This document shows, one piece after another, positions 18,030 through 26,277 of a DNA stretch of 64,000 nucleotides (positions within the stretch are counted from its first letter, which is position 1; every line of letters begins with the position of its first letter). This DNA is from a virus, in IMG/VR virus record IMGVR_UViG_3300044710_000080, positions 1 to 64,000 of that record. The stretch is one strand, 5' to 3'. The notes beneath the pieces were generated by a model. It searched no databases and was not told where the DNA came from. It saw only the letters and a program-made list of their open reading frames with translations. The translations under genes were made by a program, and so were the position numbers.

Positions 18030-18674
18030 ATGATTACTAAGACTTGCACCGATTGCGGCGCCACCAAACCACTTGATCTTTTCAGCAAGCGGAATCGATC
18101 GAAGGATGGGAAAAGATCTTACTGCAAGGACTGCGGCGCACGACAAACAAGAGACTGGGTCAGCCGGAATAAGGAGAAAAAACGCAAAGCAGACGCAGAT
18201 TACAACATTAAAAATCATGCGAAGGTCAAGGCTACAAGATTGAAGTGGCTGGAGAAACATCCAAACTACAATCGCGATTATTACATACGCAACTTCGATA
18301 AAGATCGGGAGGCGGCCATTGAGCGAGCTCGACTCTATCGGAAAGCCAATCCTGGTAAAATCAATGCATGGTCGGCTGCCCGTCATGCTCGCGAACTTCG
18401 CGCTACGCCACCGTGGGTCGACCATAAAGCGATTCAATCTTTTTACATTGAGGCAGCCCGCCTGACCCGGGAGACCGGCATCAAGCATCATGTCGACCAC
18501 ATTTATCCTCTCAAATCGAAGGTGATGTGCGGCCTGCACTGCCAATTCAACTTGCAGATTCTCACCGCGAAGGAGAACCGATCCAAGTCCAATGTGCGAT
18601 GGCCCGGTCATGGTATTTCTATCAGCGAGACATTGGCGGCGTCGGCAAATTGCAGAGGAAGCAATACTGCCTGA
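18030..18674 (+). CDS. HNH endonuclease, opposite strand insertion
   Basis: 214 aa. The N-terminus has paired zinc-binding motifs ([23 protein letters not shown]). The C-terminus has the HNH core [12 protein letters not shown] followed by the N-L-Q-I-L-T-KEN segment. It lies on the plus strand between two minus-strand tail genes, and its last 67 bases run into the 3' end of the neck gene at 18608. That is typical of a freestanding homing endonuclease. Base composition is visibly more AT-rich than the neighbours, a sign of transfer. Confidence 0.85.
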   Translation: MITKTCTDCGATKPLDLFSKRNRSKDGKRSYCKDCGARQTRDWVSRNKEKKRKADADYNIKNHAKVKATRLKWLEKHPNYNRDYYIRNFDKDREAAIERARLYRKANPGKINAWSAARHARELRATPPWVDHKAIQSFYIEAARLTRETGIKHHVDHIYPLKSKVMCGLHCQFNLQILTAKENRSKSNVRWPGHGISISETLAASANCRGSNTA

Positions 18675-19345
18675 TTCGCTTGCATATGAGCTTCAACAAC
18701 CCATCTCGTTTCCCACTGCTGCTCCGCATTGATGAATGGAATCTGCTTTGGGTCGTCCGCGTGGAGTGGTGTCACGCCCACGATGGGATTTCCTCCGCCG
18801 TCGAGCGCGGCCGCGAAGGCGTCAACCCCGAACTGATCCCGGAACAAGGTCGTGATGATCTGGGCGTTGTCGGAACTGCCAGGTCCGTGCACGTCGAGCT
18901 GGAAGACGGCGTCGACCGGCTGGAGGAATGATTCGGCCCCGCACGACATGGTCTGGCTCGGCGACGTCTGGCTCGGAGCGACCAGGTACGTGCCCGTCCC
19001 GCCCGGAGTGCCGGTGAGTTGATTCGTGATCGTGGAGTTCACCGCGACCCCGGTGCCGAAGAGCGTTGCCCCGCTGCCGATGGTCCCGAGCCGCAGCGCG
19101 GAAACTGTCATCGTCGTCCCGGCGATCGAGGCCGTGAAGGCTACGTCCGCGTAGGAATCGACGTTGGTCTCGATGCGGTCGCGGCGGAGCGGCCAGAAGA
19201 CGACGAAGTCAGAAAACTGCGGCTCGGCAACCCGATTTGCCTGCCCAGCGACGATTTGACCAGCGGAAAATTGCGGGAGGGCGCTAAGGAGGAAGGCCCG
19301 AAGGGCGGTCTGCACGTTTGACGACGTCGGAGCGACCGCGGTCAT
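18608..19345 (-). CDS. Neck/tail terminator protein (LIC_12616-like) with inserted module
   Basis: 245 aa. The ends match the neck terminator family: [15 protein letters not shown] and [22 protein letters not shown] at the start, [31 protein letters not shown] and [19 protein letters not shown] at the end. Residues 69-134 between them are the repeated Gly/Thr-rich module. It would cap the tail tube at the head side. Confidence 0.78.
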   Translation of the reverse strand: MTAVAPTSSNVQTALRAFLLSALPQFSAGQIVAGQANRVAEPQFSDFVVFWPLRRDRIETNVDSYADVAFTASIAGTTMTVSALRLGTIGSGATLFGTGVAVNSTITNQLTGTPGGTGTYLVAPSQTSPSQTMSCGAESFLQPVDAVFQLDVHGPGSSDNAQIITTLFRDQFGVDAFAAALDGGGNPIVGVTPLHADDPKQIPFINAEQQWETRWVVEAHMQANQAVLLPLQFADAANVSLIEIP

Positions 19346-19436
19346 CCCCGGTTCCTGCCTGCGCTGAGGTGTGCGCGCACCTTACAGGCAAGAAGCCGTG
19401 CTTTACTACCGCACCAATTAGTGACAGATGGCTACG

Positions 19437-19823
19437 TTATTTGTAGATGGAGGCGCTTATCACCCCAGAGGACGAAATGATCGAGAAGTTCGAAAGCGTC
19501 CCCGCGTACCAGATGCAGAATGGCTGTCCGGCGATGGCGCCGAGCGGAATGCCGGTGGTCCCGACTGCGGCCGTCCCGTCGTCACGCCAATAAGCGGCCG
19601 CCGATGTGCAGACCCATGCGTACTTGCCGGCAGGGCATGAGGCCCCGAGCGTCGCCGCCGAGGAAGGCGAAAACTGGCAGAAGCCGACCGGGACCACGGT
19701 GATGCCGGGCGAGCCGACTTGGGCACGCGCGTCGTGAGTAGCTTCGCCGAAGAAAAAGCAAAGCATCGCCATGACCGCGACGAACCCGGGCATGAAGAAA
19801 AAGCTCCTCGTGATTCGCCTCAT
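19437..19823 (-). CDS. Secreted virion-associated-type protein
   Basis: 128 aa with a signal peptide (about residues 1-32). The mature part has two Cys pairs and the motif AYWRDDGTAAVGTTGIPLG, which recalls a small minor-structural family with a YRDDG signature. A signal peptide on such a protein is unusual, as for the fibre at 3440. The start has an AGAAGGA ribosome site. Function unknown. Confidence 0.6.
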   Translation of the reverse strand: MRRITRSFFFMPGFVAVMAMLCFFFGEATHDARAQVGSPGITVVPVGFCQFSPSSAATLGASCPAGKYAWVCTSAAAYWRDDGTAAVGTTGIPLGAIAGQPFCIWYAGTLSNFSIISSSGVISASIYK

Positions 19824-19842
19824 CTTGATTTCCTTCTCGTTT

Positions 19843-20217
19843 TCAAGAGCCATCCTGGAGGACCGCGACGATCGAACACCAATCCGGCCACTGCTCAATG
19901 ACCCGCGCCGTAAGATACACGTTCCCGTCGGAGAGCGTCAGGAGATCGCCGCCCTTACTCGAGACCCGGATGATCGCGTCAACCTCGCCGTTGAGGTAAA
20001 TCTTGCGCATCGAGCCCTGGAGATTGAGGCCCTCGATCTGGCGCAGGTCGCGGTTCGAAAGGTCTTGGACTTGGGCGGTGACGGTCACAGGCGCCGCATA
20101 GGATGGGGTAGGGGTTCCGTCCAGCGCAATCGTCGAGCCTGTGCTAGTCCGTAGCGTCGCCGCCTGCATGGGGTTGACGGCGGAGATCGGTCCCGAAACG
20201 ATTCCGTGCAGGTTCAC
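19843..20217 (-). CDS. Head-tail joining (neck) protein
   Basis: 124 aa. The motif LNLQGSMRKIYLNGEVDAIIRVSSKGGDLLTL followed by VIEQWPDWCSIVAVLQ (in parts) matches a small neck protein found next to the tail terminator in related phages. The GTG start at 20217 has an AGGAGG ribosome site 5 bases away and overlaps the upstream stop (GTGA). Confidence 0.7.
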   Translation of the reverse strand: MNLHGIVSGPISAVNPMQAATLRTSTGSTIALDGTPTPSYAAPVTVTAQVQDLSNRDLRQIEGLNLQGSMRKIYLNGEVDAIIRVSSKGGDLLTLSDGNVYLTARVIEQWPDWCSIVAVLQDGS

Positions 20218-20402
20218 GCGGCCTCCTTGCTGCAATGCAACCAATTTTCAATAGACCGCTCTGGATAGCCCGTAAGATTGGCGATGTCTGTCGTATCGAA
20301 TTTGGCCTCCCGGAACCATAGCCGCACGCGAAACGGCATATCGACCCGCGGCACGTAGAGCGGCTTGAAATTCCTGGAGACAGGAAGATGCACCCAAGCC
20401 AT
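20214..20402 (-). CDS. Small HTH-like protein
   Basis: 62 aa, basic, with a C-terminal segment TTDIANLTGYPERSIENWLHC that reads like a helix-turn-helix recognition region (TTDIANLTG turn, then SIENWL). It follows the radical SAM gene and precedes the neck gene with overlapping stop/start codons. It could be a small regulator; no family assigned. Confidence 0.6.
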   Translation of the reverse strand: MAWVHLPVSRNFKPLYVPRVDMPFRVRLWFREAKFDTTDIANLTGYPERSIENWLHCSKEAA

Positions 20403-20410
20403 TGCCGCTC

Positions 20411-21928
20411 TCACTCGGCGGCGACCGGCTCCCGGTGCCGCCTGCGAATCACCGTCCGCGTCATCGCCTCGATCTCGGCGCGCCCGCGCTCCCCGAACTT
20501 CCTCCCCACCATAGCAAGATAGGACGGCTCGGTGAAGTATGCAGCGAAGGCGTTGTCCCGGAAGTCGAGGATCTCCCGCGAGGTCAAGGCGGCGGTCGGC
20601 AATGGGACGGCGTCGAAGCTGTGCTGCGAGTAACCGGACCACGTCTCCGGCAGTGGCAGGCCCTTGGCAACCGCCTCTGCGTAGAGTGGCGAGCCGGGAT
20701 AGGCCATCGCGCAATAGAAGTTCGCGAACTCGCACTGCAGCTCCTCGGCGAGGTCATAGGTCTGATTCATCGTTTCCAGCGTATCGTCCGGGAGCCCGAA
20801 GATGAAGTTCCCGATGACGTTGATCCCGGCCGCCTGGATCGCGCGCACCGTCTCGACAATGTCATCGGACTTGAGCGCCTTCTTCGCCCCGTCGCGGACG
20901 TGCTTCGATCCTGACTCGATCCCGAGTGCGAGCCAGCGGATGCCAGCGGCGCGCATCTTGGCGAGTGTGTGCGGTTTGACGGTATCGACGCGGGCATACG
21001 CCCAGATGTTGAGGTCGCGCGCGAATGTAAGCCGAGTGAGGCGCTCGCAGATTTCGCCATAGTGCCGTTCGTTGAGAACGAACATTTCATCGACGATCTT
21101 GAAAGTGCGCACGCCGTGAGTCCGGTAGAGCATTTCGACTTCGGCGCAGACCGCGAGCGGCGAGCGCATCCGATAGCGGTTCGTCTGGAACGGCGCGTTG
21201 ATGCAGCAGAATGAGCATTTGTACGGGCACCCGAGCGTCGTGTAGATCGAGGCGTAGGGCTTCCGTTTCTCTGGCTCCCCGAGCGTTTGCCAGTTGTGAG
21301 CGCGATAGCGATTGACCGGGAGCATATCCCACACGTCGCCGTGCAGTTGCGATAGGTCCTCGATCAGCGGCGCTGATGGGTTGATGATGACCTGCCCTGG
21401 CTTCGGGCCGCGCCAGACGAGGCCAGGAATATCGGCCAGATCAGATCGAGTGAGAACGTACTCATTTTCTTCATTCGATTTGAATAGATGTAGCAGTTCT
21501 TCGATCGTGACCGGCCCCTCGCCGACGCAAGTATAATCGACCGTCTCCTCGACCATCGTCCGCTCTGGCAGCGCCGAGACATGGCCGCCGATCAGGATCA
21601 CCGGGACGCGGCAAACCTGCTTGATGGCGCGGGCGACAGCGCCGGCTCCCGTCATCTGTTGCGTGCTCGCGCTCGGCTGGTGCCCATAGGCGACAATCGC
21701 GCAGAGTCGCGGCTTCCAGAGCGCGACAAGGGAACCCACGTCATGCGGGTCATCCTCGGTCGCCTCCATGTCGAGAATCTTGACCGAATAGCCCCGGTCC
21801 CGAACGTATCCCGCAATCAGGCGGCAAAAGAGCGGCGGCTCGATTGCGGTGAGGTTGCTGCCGAGCGCGCCGTAGATTTCCCGGCCAGCGCTGGGGTGGA
21901 TCAGGAGGAGGTCGAGTTTGTCGGTCAT
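20411..21928 (-). CDS. B12-binding-type radical SAM protein
   Basis: 505 aa. An N-terminal cobalamin-binding-like Rossmann region (residues 1-160) has no obvious DxHxxG ligand. The radical SAM core has the CxxxCxxC iron-sulfur motif at C234, C238 and C241, then a GIESGS motif and the FIFGLPDDT segment. Such enzymes carry out methylations, C-C bond changes or ring rearrangements. It starts the sugar/accessory cluster and overlaps the upstream zinc-ribbon gene by 4 bases. The substrate is unknown; the context suggests a sugar or cell-surface molecule. Confidence 0.85.
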   Translation of the reverse strand: MTDKLDLLLIHPSAGREIYGALGSNLTAIEPPLFCRLIAGYVRDRGYSVKILDMEATEDDPHDVGSLVALWKPRLCAIVAYGHQPSASTQQMTGAGAVARAIKQVCRVPVILIGGHVSALPERTMVEETVDYTCVGEGPVTIEELLHLFKSNEENEYVLTRSDLADIPGLVWRGPKPGQVIINPSAPLIEDLSQLHGDVWDMLPVNRYRAHNWQTLGEPEKRKPYASIYTTLGCPYKCSFCCINAPFQTNRYRMRSPLAVCAEVEMLYRTHGVRTFKIVDEMFVLNERHYGEICERLTRLTFARDLNIWAYARVDTVKPHTLAKMRAAGIRWLALGIESGSKHVRDGAKKALKSDDIVETVRAIQAAGINVIGNFIFGLPDDTLETMNQTYDLAEELQCEFANFYCAMAYPGSPLYAEAVAKGLPLPETWSGYSQHSFDAVPLPTAALTSREILDFRDNAFAAYFTEPSYLAMVGRKFGERGRAEIEAMTRTVIRRRHREPVAAE

Positions 21929-22173
21929 CGGACTTCGCGCCCTTCCGCATCACGGAAAATTGCTGGGTAAGAGTCGTTGCCTTCCGGCCAGCATTCGGGA
22001 CATGGAATCTCGACGGTGGCAGCGCCTTGGGGATCGGTCGGCGCCCTATCAAAATTGGTCGTTGCTCCACAGCCTGGGCATGTCGCCTTTAACGGGATCA
22101 CGATTTCTGCCCTGCTGCGGTCAAATCCGCAGGCGCGGTCGACCATCAGTTCGATTGGGGAAAGCGTCCTCAT
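21925..22173 (-). CDS. Small zinc-ribbon protein
   Basis: 82 aa with two Cys pairs (CPGCG and CPEC) about 28 residues apart, as in a zinc ribbon. Both ends overlap neighbouring genes by 4 bases (ATGA), which supports the reading frame. Function unknown. Confidence 0.7.
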   Translation of the reverse strand: MRTLSPIELMVDRACGFDRSRAEIVIPLKATCPGCGATTNFDRAPTDPQGAATVEIPCPECWPEGNDSYPAIFRDAEGREVR

Positions 22174-22511
22174 GGCACCATCGCCCTCGACTCTTCCCCC
22201 GCCGCGCGCTCGACGTCGGCGTCGTCGTGGTGGGTGGAGAACTCGAAGATGACAGAGTCGCGCAGGCCAGCGAAGCGGTGCCAGGTGCCGGATTCAATAT
22301 CGACCGAGTCTCCCGGCTGCATGATATGGATAGCGCCGTTCAATTCCATGCGAACTTGGCCGGACTGGAGGTAGAACGTCTCATGCTTCACCGGGTGCCG
22401 GTGCAGGCTGCACTGGAAGCCCTTCCGCAGAACCAGCATCTTGCCGCAGTAGGACTCGTTGTTGACTATCCAGCGTTCCTCGCCCCAGACCTTTTTGACG
22501 ATCTTCAGCAT
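22170..22511 (-). CDS. Cupin protein (mannose-6-P isomerase type II-like)
   Basis: 113 aa, one cupin barrel. Metal ligands are visible as SLHRHPVKHETFYL...G (His, His and Glu) and the C-terminal GTWHRF His. Very similar small cupins appear in nucleotide-sugar clusters, either as isomerase domains or sensors. It lies between a small ORF and the zinc-ribbon gene; its ribosome site (TGAGGA) supports the ATG at 22511. Confidence 0.75.
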   Translation of the reverse strand: MLKIVKKVWGEERWIVNNESYCGKMLVLRKGFQCSLHRHPVKHETFYLQSGQVRMELNGAIHIMQPGDSVDIESGTWHRFAGLRDSVIFEFSTHHDDADVERAAGEESRAMVP

Positions 22512-22702
22512 CCGGGCTTCCTCAGGTCGGGCGGCCAAAGCCAGAGTGAGATGCGATGCCATGCTCGGCGCCACCATTGCGGCGGCCCTTCAGCATCGAG
22601 CGGCTCTAGTGTTCCGGTCTTGAATTTCACTGATCGCGGGTCGCCGGGAAAGTTGCCGAAATAGGCTCTCGCGGCGGCGATCTCTTCCTCAGACGTTCCC
22701 AT
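22505..22702 (-). CDS. Small hypothetical protein
   Basis: 65 aa, Trp-rich at the C-terminus (WWRRAWHRISLWLWPP). It overlaps the epimerase by 14 bases and the cupin by 7. The overlaps and a CGAGGG ribosome site argue for a real gene. No family recognised. Confidence 0.55.
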   Translation of the reverse strand: MGTSEEEIAAARAYFGNFPGDPRSVKFKTGTLEPLDAEGPPQWWRRAWHRISLWLWPPDLRKPGC

Positions 22703-23627
22703 TTTGCCCTCGGGGCAGCATCCGCAGTCCGACTATAAGCTCACGGATGCCGTCGTCCAAGGAGAACTGAGGCCGCCAGCGGGTCGCCTCGATCCGGGCG
22801 TTGCTGACCACATAATTCCGCTGGTCGACATCGGCCCCGACCGGAGCATCGAGGAACGTGAATCCCGGGACGTGCACGGCGATCCGCTCGCACAGCTCGC
22901 GCTTGCTGATGTTCGCGTCGGAGAGCCCGACATTGTAGGGCTTGTCCCGCATCGCCTCGAAGTTCTCGATCCCGTAGGCGAACGCCGCCGCCGCGTCCCG
23001 GACGTGCAGGTAGTTCCGCTTGAAGTGGCTCTCGTAAAGCACGACGGCCCGGTCGGTCATCGCCCGGTGCACGAAGTCGTTCACCAAGAGGTCGAGCCGC
23101 ATCCTCGGCGACATGCCGAACAGCGTGGCCAGCCGGAAGCTGATCGCGTTGCCCCGCCCCAGCACAGCCTCCTCGGCGCGCACCTTGGTGACCCCGTAGT
23201 GGCTGATCGGGCGGAGCGGCGAGTCCTCGGTGCACTCGACTCCGGGTTCCCCGATGCCATAGCCGCTGTTCGTGATCGGGATGAGCACGCGCTGGCTGAT
23301 CGACATGCGGTCGAGCGTGTTGCGGATCGCCTCAGTGTTCGTGCTGTGGGCCCCGATGCGGTCGGCCTCGCAGAGCGGTGCGCCGACGAGCGCGGCGAGC
23401 GGAATGAACACATCAGCATTCTTGAGCAATGGCTCGACTACCCGCATGTCCCGGCAGTCACCCCGCACCACGTCGAACGCCTGGTTCGCGCAGAGTGCAT
23501 TGAGAGGCATCTGGTTCCAGAGGAAATTATCGATCACCGTGACGTGGTGCCCTTCCGAAAGCAGGACGCGGACGAGGACACTGCCCAAATATCCCGCCCC
23601 CCCGGAGCAAAGCACACGAAATCCCAT
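22689..23627 (-). CDS. NAD-dependent sugar epimerase/dehydratase (extended SDR)
   Basis: 312 aa. The Rossmann motif GGAGYLG lies at residues 9-15, the catalytic Tyr/Lys pair is in YGVTK (144-148), and a Thr/Ser-containing ITNSGYG precedes it. These enzymes change NDP-sugars (epimerase, 4,6-dehydratase or reductase). The start at 23627 shares a base with the preceding stop (TGATG). Together with the DegT-fold, TPP and cupin genes it points to local synthesis of an unusual sugar. Confidence 0.85.
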   Translation of the reverse strand: MGFRVLCSGGAGYLGSVLVRVLLSEGHHVTVIDNFLWNQMPLNALCANQAFDVVRGDCRDMRVVEPLLKNADVFIPLAALVGAPLCEADRIGAHSTNTEAIRNTLDRMSISQRVLIPITNSGYGIGEPGVECTEDSPLRPISHYGVTKVRAEEAVLGRGNAISFRLATLFGMSPRMRLDLLVNDFVHRAMTDRAVVLYESHFKRNYLHVRDAAAAFAYGIENFEAMRDKPYNVGLSDANISKRELCERIAVHVPGFTFLDAPVGADVDQRNYVVSNARIEATRWRPQFSLDDGIRELIVGLRMLPRGQNGNV

Positions 23628-23863
23628 CACGGAATCTCCTTCGCGAGAATGCCGAGCAGGCTCTTCGCCAGAATCTCGGCATCCTGCCGACCCATGATGA
23701 CGGCGGTGTGGAAGATGTTCCCCTCCTCCGTCCCAAAGCCCTCGCCGAAAGTGATTCGGACAACCTCCTTCGTCGCACCGACGGTGTGGGTGTTCGTGTA
23801 GATCGGCCGCACTGCGCCCCAAGACGGACGCGACGCGACGTGGCTCCCGCCGTTCCCGTTCAT
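23627..23863 (-). CDS. DUF3467-like small protein
   Basis: 78 aa. The order YTNTHTVGATKEVVRITFGEG, then FHTAVIMGRQDAEILAKSL resembles DUF3467, a small family of unknown role. The start follows closely after the stop of the upstream mini membrane gene, with no real gap. Confidence 0.6.
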   Translation of the reverse strand: MNGNGGSHVASRPSWGAVRPIYTNTHTVGATKEVVRITFGEGFGTEEGNIFHTAVIMGRQDAEILAKSLLGILAKEIP

Positions 23864-23867
23864 AGAC

Positions 23868-24014
23868 TCACCAGAACTTCACGATGAAGTGGATTATGAC
23901 CCAAGCCACGCCGACCCAGAATGAGACAAATCCGATGCAAAAACCCCAGATGATGATTACGGCAGCGAGATCCTTGGGGACCACCTTCTCGGTGAATGGG
24001 AATGCGCGCCTCAT
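23868..24014 (-). CDS. 48-aa membrane mini-protein
   Basis: A 48-residue product with one long hydrophobic segment (about residues 17-43, rich in Trp, Phe, Ile). Its ATG overlaps the stop of the DegT-fold gene (ATGA). One of six very small membrane proteins in this phage. Function unknown. Confidence 0.6.
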   Translation of the reverse strand: MRRAFPFTEKVVPKDLAAVIIIWGFCIGFVSFWVGVAWVIIHFIVKFW

Positions 24015-25135
24015 AGCGTCCTCCGGATTACCTCGGCCAGCCGCTTGATTAGGTCTGGCGCTGACCAGGGGGGATTCCCGCAGAACATTCCTGTGACGTG
24101 GATTAGATCGGCCTTGGGCGTGGGCTGGTTCGCCCATGGAAGCCCATAGGGAGATTTTGTAAAGCTCCCGCCAGTCGGAAGGCGGCAGTCGATCGAGGCC
24201 GCCCGGAGGGCTCCTACTAGCCGCCGGCGGGCCTCCTGGCCGGCATCCACGGTGAAGTGGAGCGAAAATGGGCTCGGGCTGCCGTTCCAGGGCGGGAAGG
24301 TGACCGGGAGGCTCGCCGCCAGTCGCCGGAACAGGGCGTCATTTTCTCGCCGTGCCTTGATGAAGCCGGGGAGCTTGCGCAGTTGCTCGCGGGCGACCGC
24401 GGCGCGGATTTCGTCGGAGCGGACGTTGAATCCGAAAATTTCAAATCGGTATTCGTCCTCGAACCGCTCCGCAGGCTGAACGTCGCGCAGCCAGCCGTGC
24501 GCTCTCAGCATCCGGCAGAGCCGATTGCATTCGTCGTCGTCGGTCAGCACCGCGCCGCCCTCGATGGCTGATACCTGATGGCTGAAGAAAAAGGATTCTG
24601 TCGCCATCAGCCCGAAGGCACCCGTCGTCTTGCCATTCGTCGAGGCCCCAAGCGATTCGCAGTCGTCGTTGAGGAAGTAGGCGTCGAGCACCCCGGCCAC
24701 CGTGTTCAGCGTCCCGAGCTGTGCCGGATTGCCGAGTATCGAGCAGCCGACCACGAGCCGGATACCGGCCGGATCCTCTAATCCGAACGGGTCGGCGTTC
24801 CAGCCGTCGTCCACATCCATCAGGACAAGATCGAGGCCGTGCTGCACGAGCGGGGCGTAAGTCGTCGCCCACGCGATCGCCGGCACCAGCGCCTTGTCCC
24901 CCCGCTTGAGCGGCTTCTCGGCGCGATGGAACAGCGCCGCCGTCGCCACGAGGTTCGCGCTCGAACCCGAGTTGACCATCACGCAATGCCGGCGGCCGTG
25001 GTAGTCCGCGAGTTCCCGCTCGAATGCCGCGACCTCGGGACCGGCGGTCAACCGCCCGGACGCGAGCACGCGCTCGATGGCCGCGCGCTCCTCGGTAGAC
25101 CACGCGGAAAATGCTGTCGGATGGTCATAGGTCAT
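24011..25135 (-). CDS. DegT/DnrJ/EryC1-fold enzyme with His at the PLP-lysine site (3-dehydratase type)
   Basis: 374 aa. The family motifs NSGSSANL (55-62), a DDCE segment (157-160) and RSDEIRAAV are present. At the place of the PLP-binding lysine the sequence reads SFFFSHQVSAIEGG, with His186 where aminotransferases have Lys. This swap is the hallmark of ColD and RfbH-type 3-dehydratases, which remove the C-3 hydroxyl of 4-keto-6-deoxy sugars. No iron-sulfur cysteine cluster as in RfbH is seen, so ColD is the closer analogue. The ATG at 25135 overlaps the upstream stop (ATGA). Confidence 0.85.
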   Translation of the reverse strand: MTYDHPTAFSAWSTEERAAIERVLASGRLTAGPEVAAFERELADYHGRRHCVMVNSGSSANLVATAALFHRAEKPLKRGDKALVPAIAWATTYAPLVQHGLDLVLMDVDDGWNADPFGLEDPAGIRLVVGCSILGNPAQLGTLNTVAGVLDAYFLNDDCESLGASTNGKTTGAFGLMATESFFFSHQVSAIEGGAVLTDDDECNRLCRMLRAHGWLRDVQPAERFEDEYRFEIFGFNVRSDEIRAAVAREQLRKLPGFIKARRENDALFRRLAASLPVTFPPWNGSPSPFSLHFTVDAGQEARRRLVGALRAASIDCRLPTGGSFTKSPYGLPWANQPTPKADLIHVTGMFCGNPPWSAPDLIKRLAEVIRRTL

Positions 25136-25278
25136 TTTGTGGCCACCCATCGCCATCGTCCGTTACGGCGCGGCTGAGCACCTCCCATCGATGGCCTATA
25201 CAAACCGGGACGCCCCTTCCGATGACGATGCCAGGCGGAAGTCGGCCACCATGTGCCGCGAACGCGGATCATGCTCAT
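25132..25278 (-). CDS. 48-aa basic, Trp/Arg-rich mini-protein
   Basis: A short basic protein (6 Trp, many Arg, Lys, Pro). Both its start and stop overlap neighbours in ATGA fashion, which is the best evidence that it is translated. No domain recognised. Confidence 0.5.
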   Translation of the reverse strand: MSMIRVRGTWWPTSAWHRHRKGRPGLYRPSMGGAQPRRNGRWRWVATK

Positions 25279-25499
25279 GCGAATGATTCGCTCAACAGAG
25301 TCTCGTTCGCCCGCCGACTGATATGGCGAAGAGCAACTTCGGCTCCCGTGCCGACCTTCGCATGGGGCAATTCTTCATCGGCCAGATCGGCCACGAATTG
25401 GAGCGCCTTCCGCAATCGGCTTACCTCCGCTTGGTATTTTTCCACGCGGGTAACTGCGGAATCTTTGCTGAACCGTTCGACTTCGTTCTCAGTAGTCAT
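25275..25499 (-). CDS. Small coiled-coil protein
   Basis: 74 aa with a helical, heptad-like middle (VEKYQAEVSRLRKALQFV). A GGAGGG ribosome site lies 8 bases before the ATG at 25499. It overlaps the next gene by 4 bases. Function unknown. Confidence 0.6.
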   Translation of the reverse strand: MTTENEVERFSKDSAVTRVEKYQAEVSRLRKALQFVADLADEELPHAKVGTGAEVALRHISRRANETLLSESFA

Positions 25500-25671
25500 A
25501 GTCAAGCCCTCCGTGTCCATTTGCTTCGTCGCACTTGCGCAGCAACCAGCGCCAGAACCATCGCGGCCGGCGGTCGTTCCAGTCCATGCGCTCGGCCAAA
25601 TCCCATAACCGCTTGAAACGCGCATTACGGACGTTGTGGTCAGGTAGCGCGATTCCGTCTCGATTAGGCAT
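25489..25671 (-). CDS. Small basic/aromatic protein
   Basis: 60 aa, rich in Trp and Arg (WDLAERMDWNDRRPRWFWRWLL). Overlaps the end of the TPP-domain gene by 8 bases and the next gene by 11. No family recognised. Confidence 0.55.
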   Translation of the reverse strand: MPNRDGIALPDHNVRNARFKRLWDLAERMDWNDRRPRWFWRWLLRKCDEANGHGGLDYDY

Positions 25672-26182
25672 AGAGTTCCGTCCTCTCGATCAGCAGCGTG
25701 CTCCCCTCCCGCTGCAGCGCCTTCCCGTACTCCGGCACGATCCGGTCGGCGGAATCAAGCCGGACGACCTCGACGGTTTGCAGCATTGAGCAGAATGCTT
25801 CAGTGAAGTCCCCGAGGTGTTGCGGGCCGGGATCGAGCGGCACCGGAGTTGCGATTGCCGTTCTCACGATAACGCGCGGCCGCCACGTCGAGTATCGCGG
25901 CAGGGCGTCGAGATGCAATACGAGTTGCGACATGGCGAGCAGCAGGAAGTTGACCCGCGGATAGCACGTCACCGGGATCAGCCCCGTCAGCGACATGCCC
26001 GTCGCCATTCCGAGCTGAGCATCCTCCATGACGGGAAGCTCAAGCAGCTTCTCAGGCGCAATGCCGCGGAACGTTTTCGCCATAGCCGTGCCTTCCGTCA
26101 TGGCCTGGCCCATGAAGATCGACCTCGGCTCTTCGGCAATCATCAGCATCGCCGCCCGCAGTGCATCGAAGTAAACGCTCAT
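25664..26182 (-). CDS. TPP-dependent enzyme, Pyr-domain subunit (E1-beta/transketolase-like)
   Basis: 172 aa, only the Pyr domain. Typical features are the catalytic-type Glu in PVMEDAQLGMATGMSLTG and the YPRVNFLLLAMSQL helix. It should pair with the PP-domain product encoded just upstream (26277-26879) to make a two-subunit thiamin-diphosphate enzyme. Split enzymes of this kind transfer or condense two-carbon units. In a cluster with a ColD-type dehydratase it may extend a sugar skeleton (inference). The swivelling C-terminal domain of classical E1-beta is absent. Confidence 0.75.
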   Translation of the reverse strand: MSVYFDALRAAMLMIAEEPRSIFMGQAMTEGTAMAKTFRGIAPEKLLELPVMEDAQLGMATGMSLTGLIPVTCYPRVNFLLLAMSQLVLHLDALPRYSTWRPRVIVRTAIATPVPLDPGPQHLGDFTEAFCSMLQTVEVVRLDSADRIVPEYGKALQREGSTLLIERTELYA

Positions 26183-26277
26183 TCCTCGTCCTCCTCATGG
26201 GGCGCGTAGATTCCCCAGAGCACGAGCATGACGCTCCCGACCGCGAGCACCCCGACGATGGCGAGAACCCCGTACAT
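26179..26277 (-). CDS. 32-aa membrane mini-protein between TPP subunits
   Basis: One hydrophobic helix (residues 3-22) and an acidic end (HEEDEE). Its start overlaps the stop of the PP subunit (TAATG) and its stop overlaps the start of the Pyr subunit (ATGA). The coupling suggests it is made with the enzyme and might anchor it to the membrane. Function not established. Confidence 0.5.
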   Translation of the reverse strand: MYGVLAIVGVLAVGSVMLVLWGIYAPHEEDEE

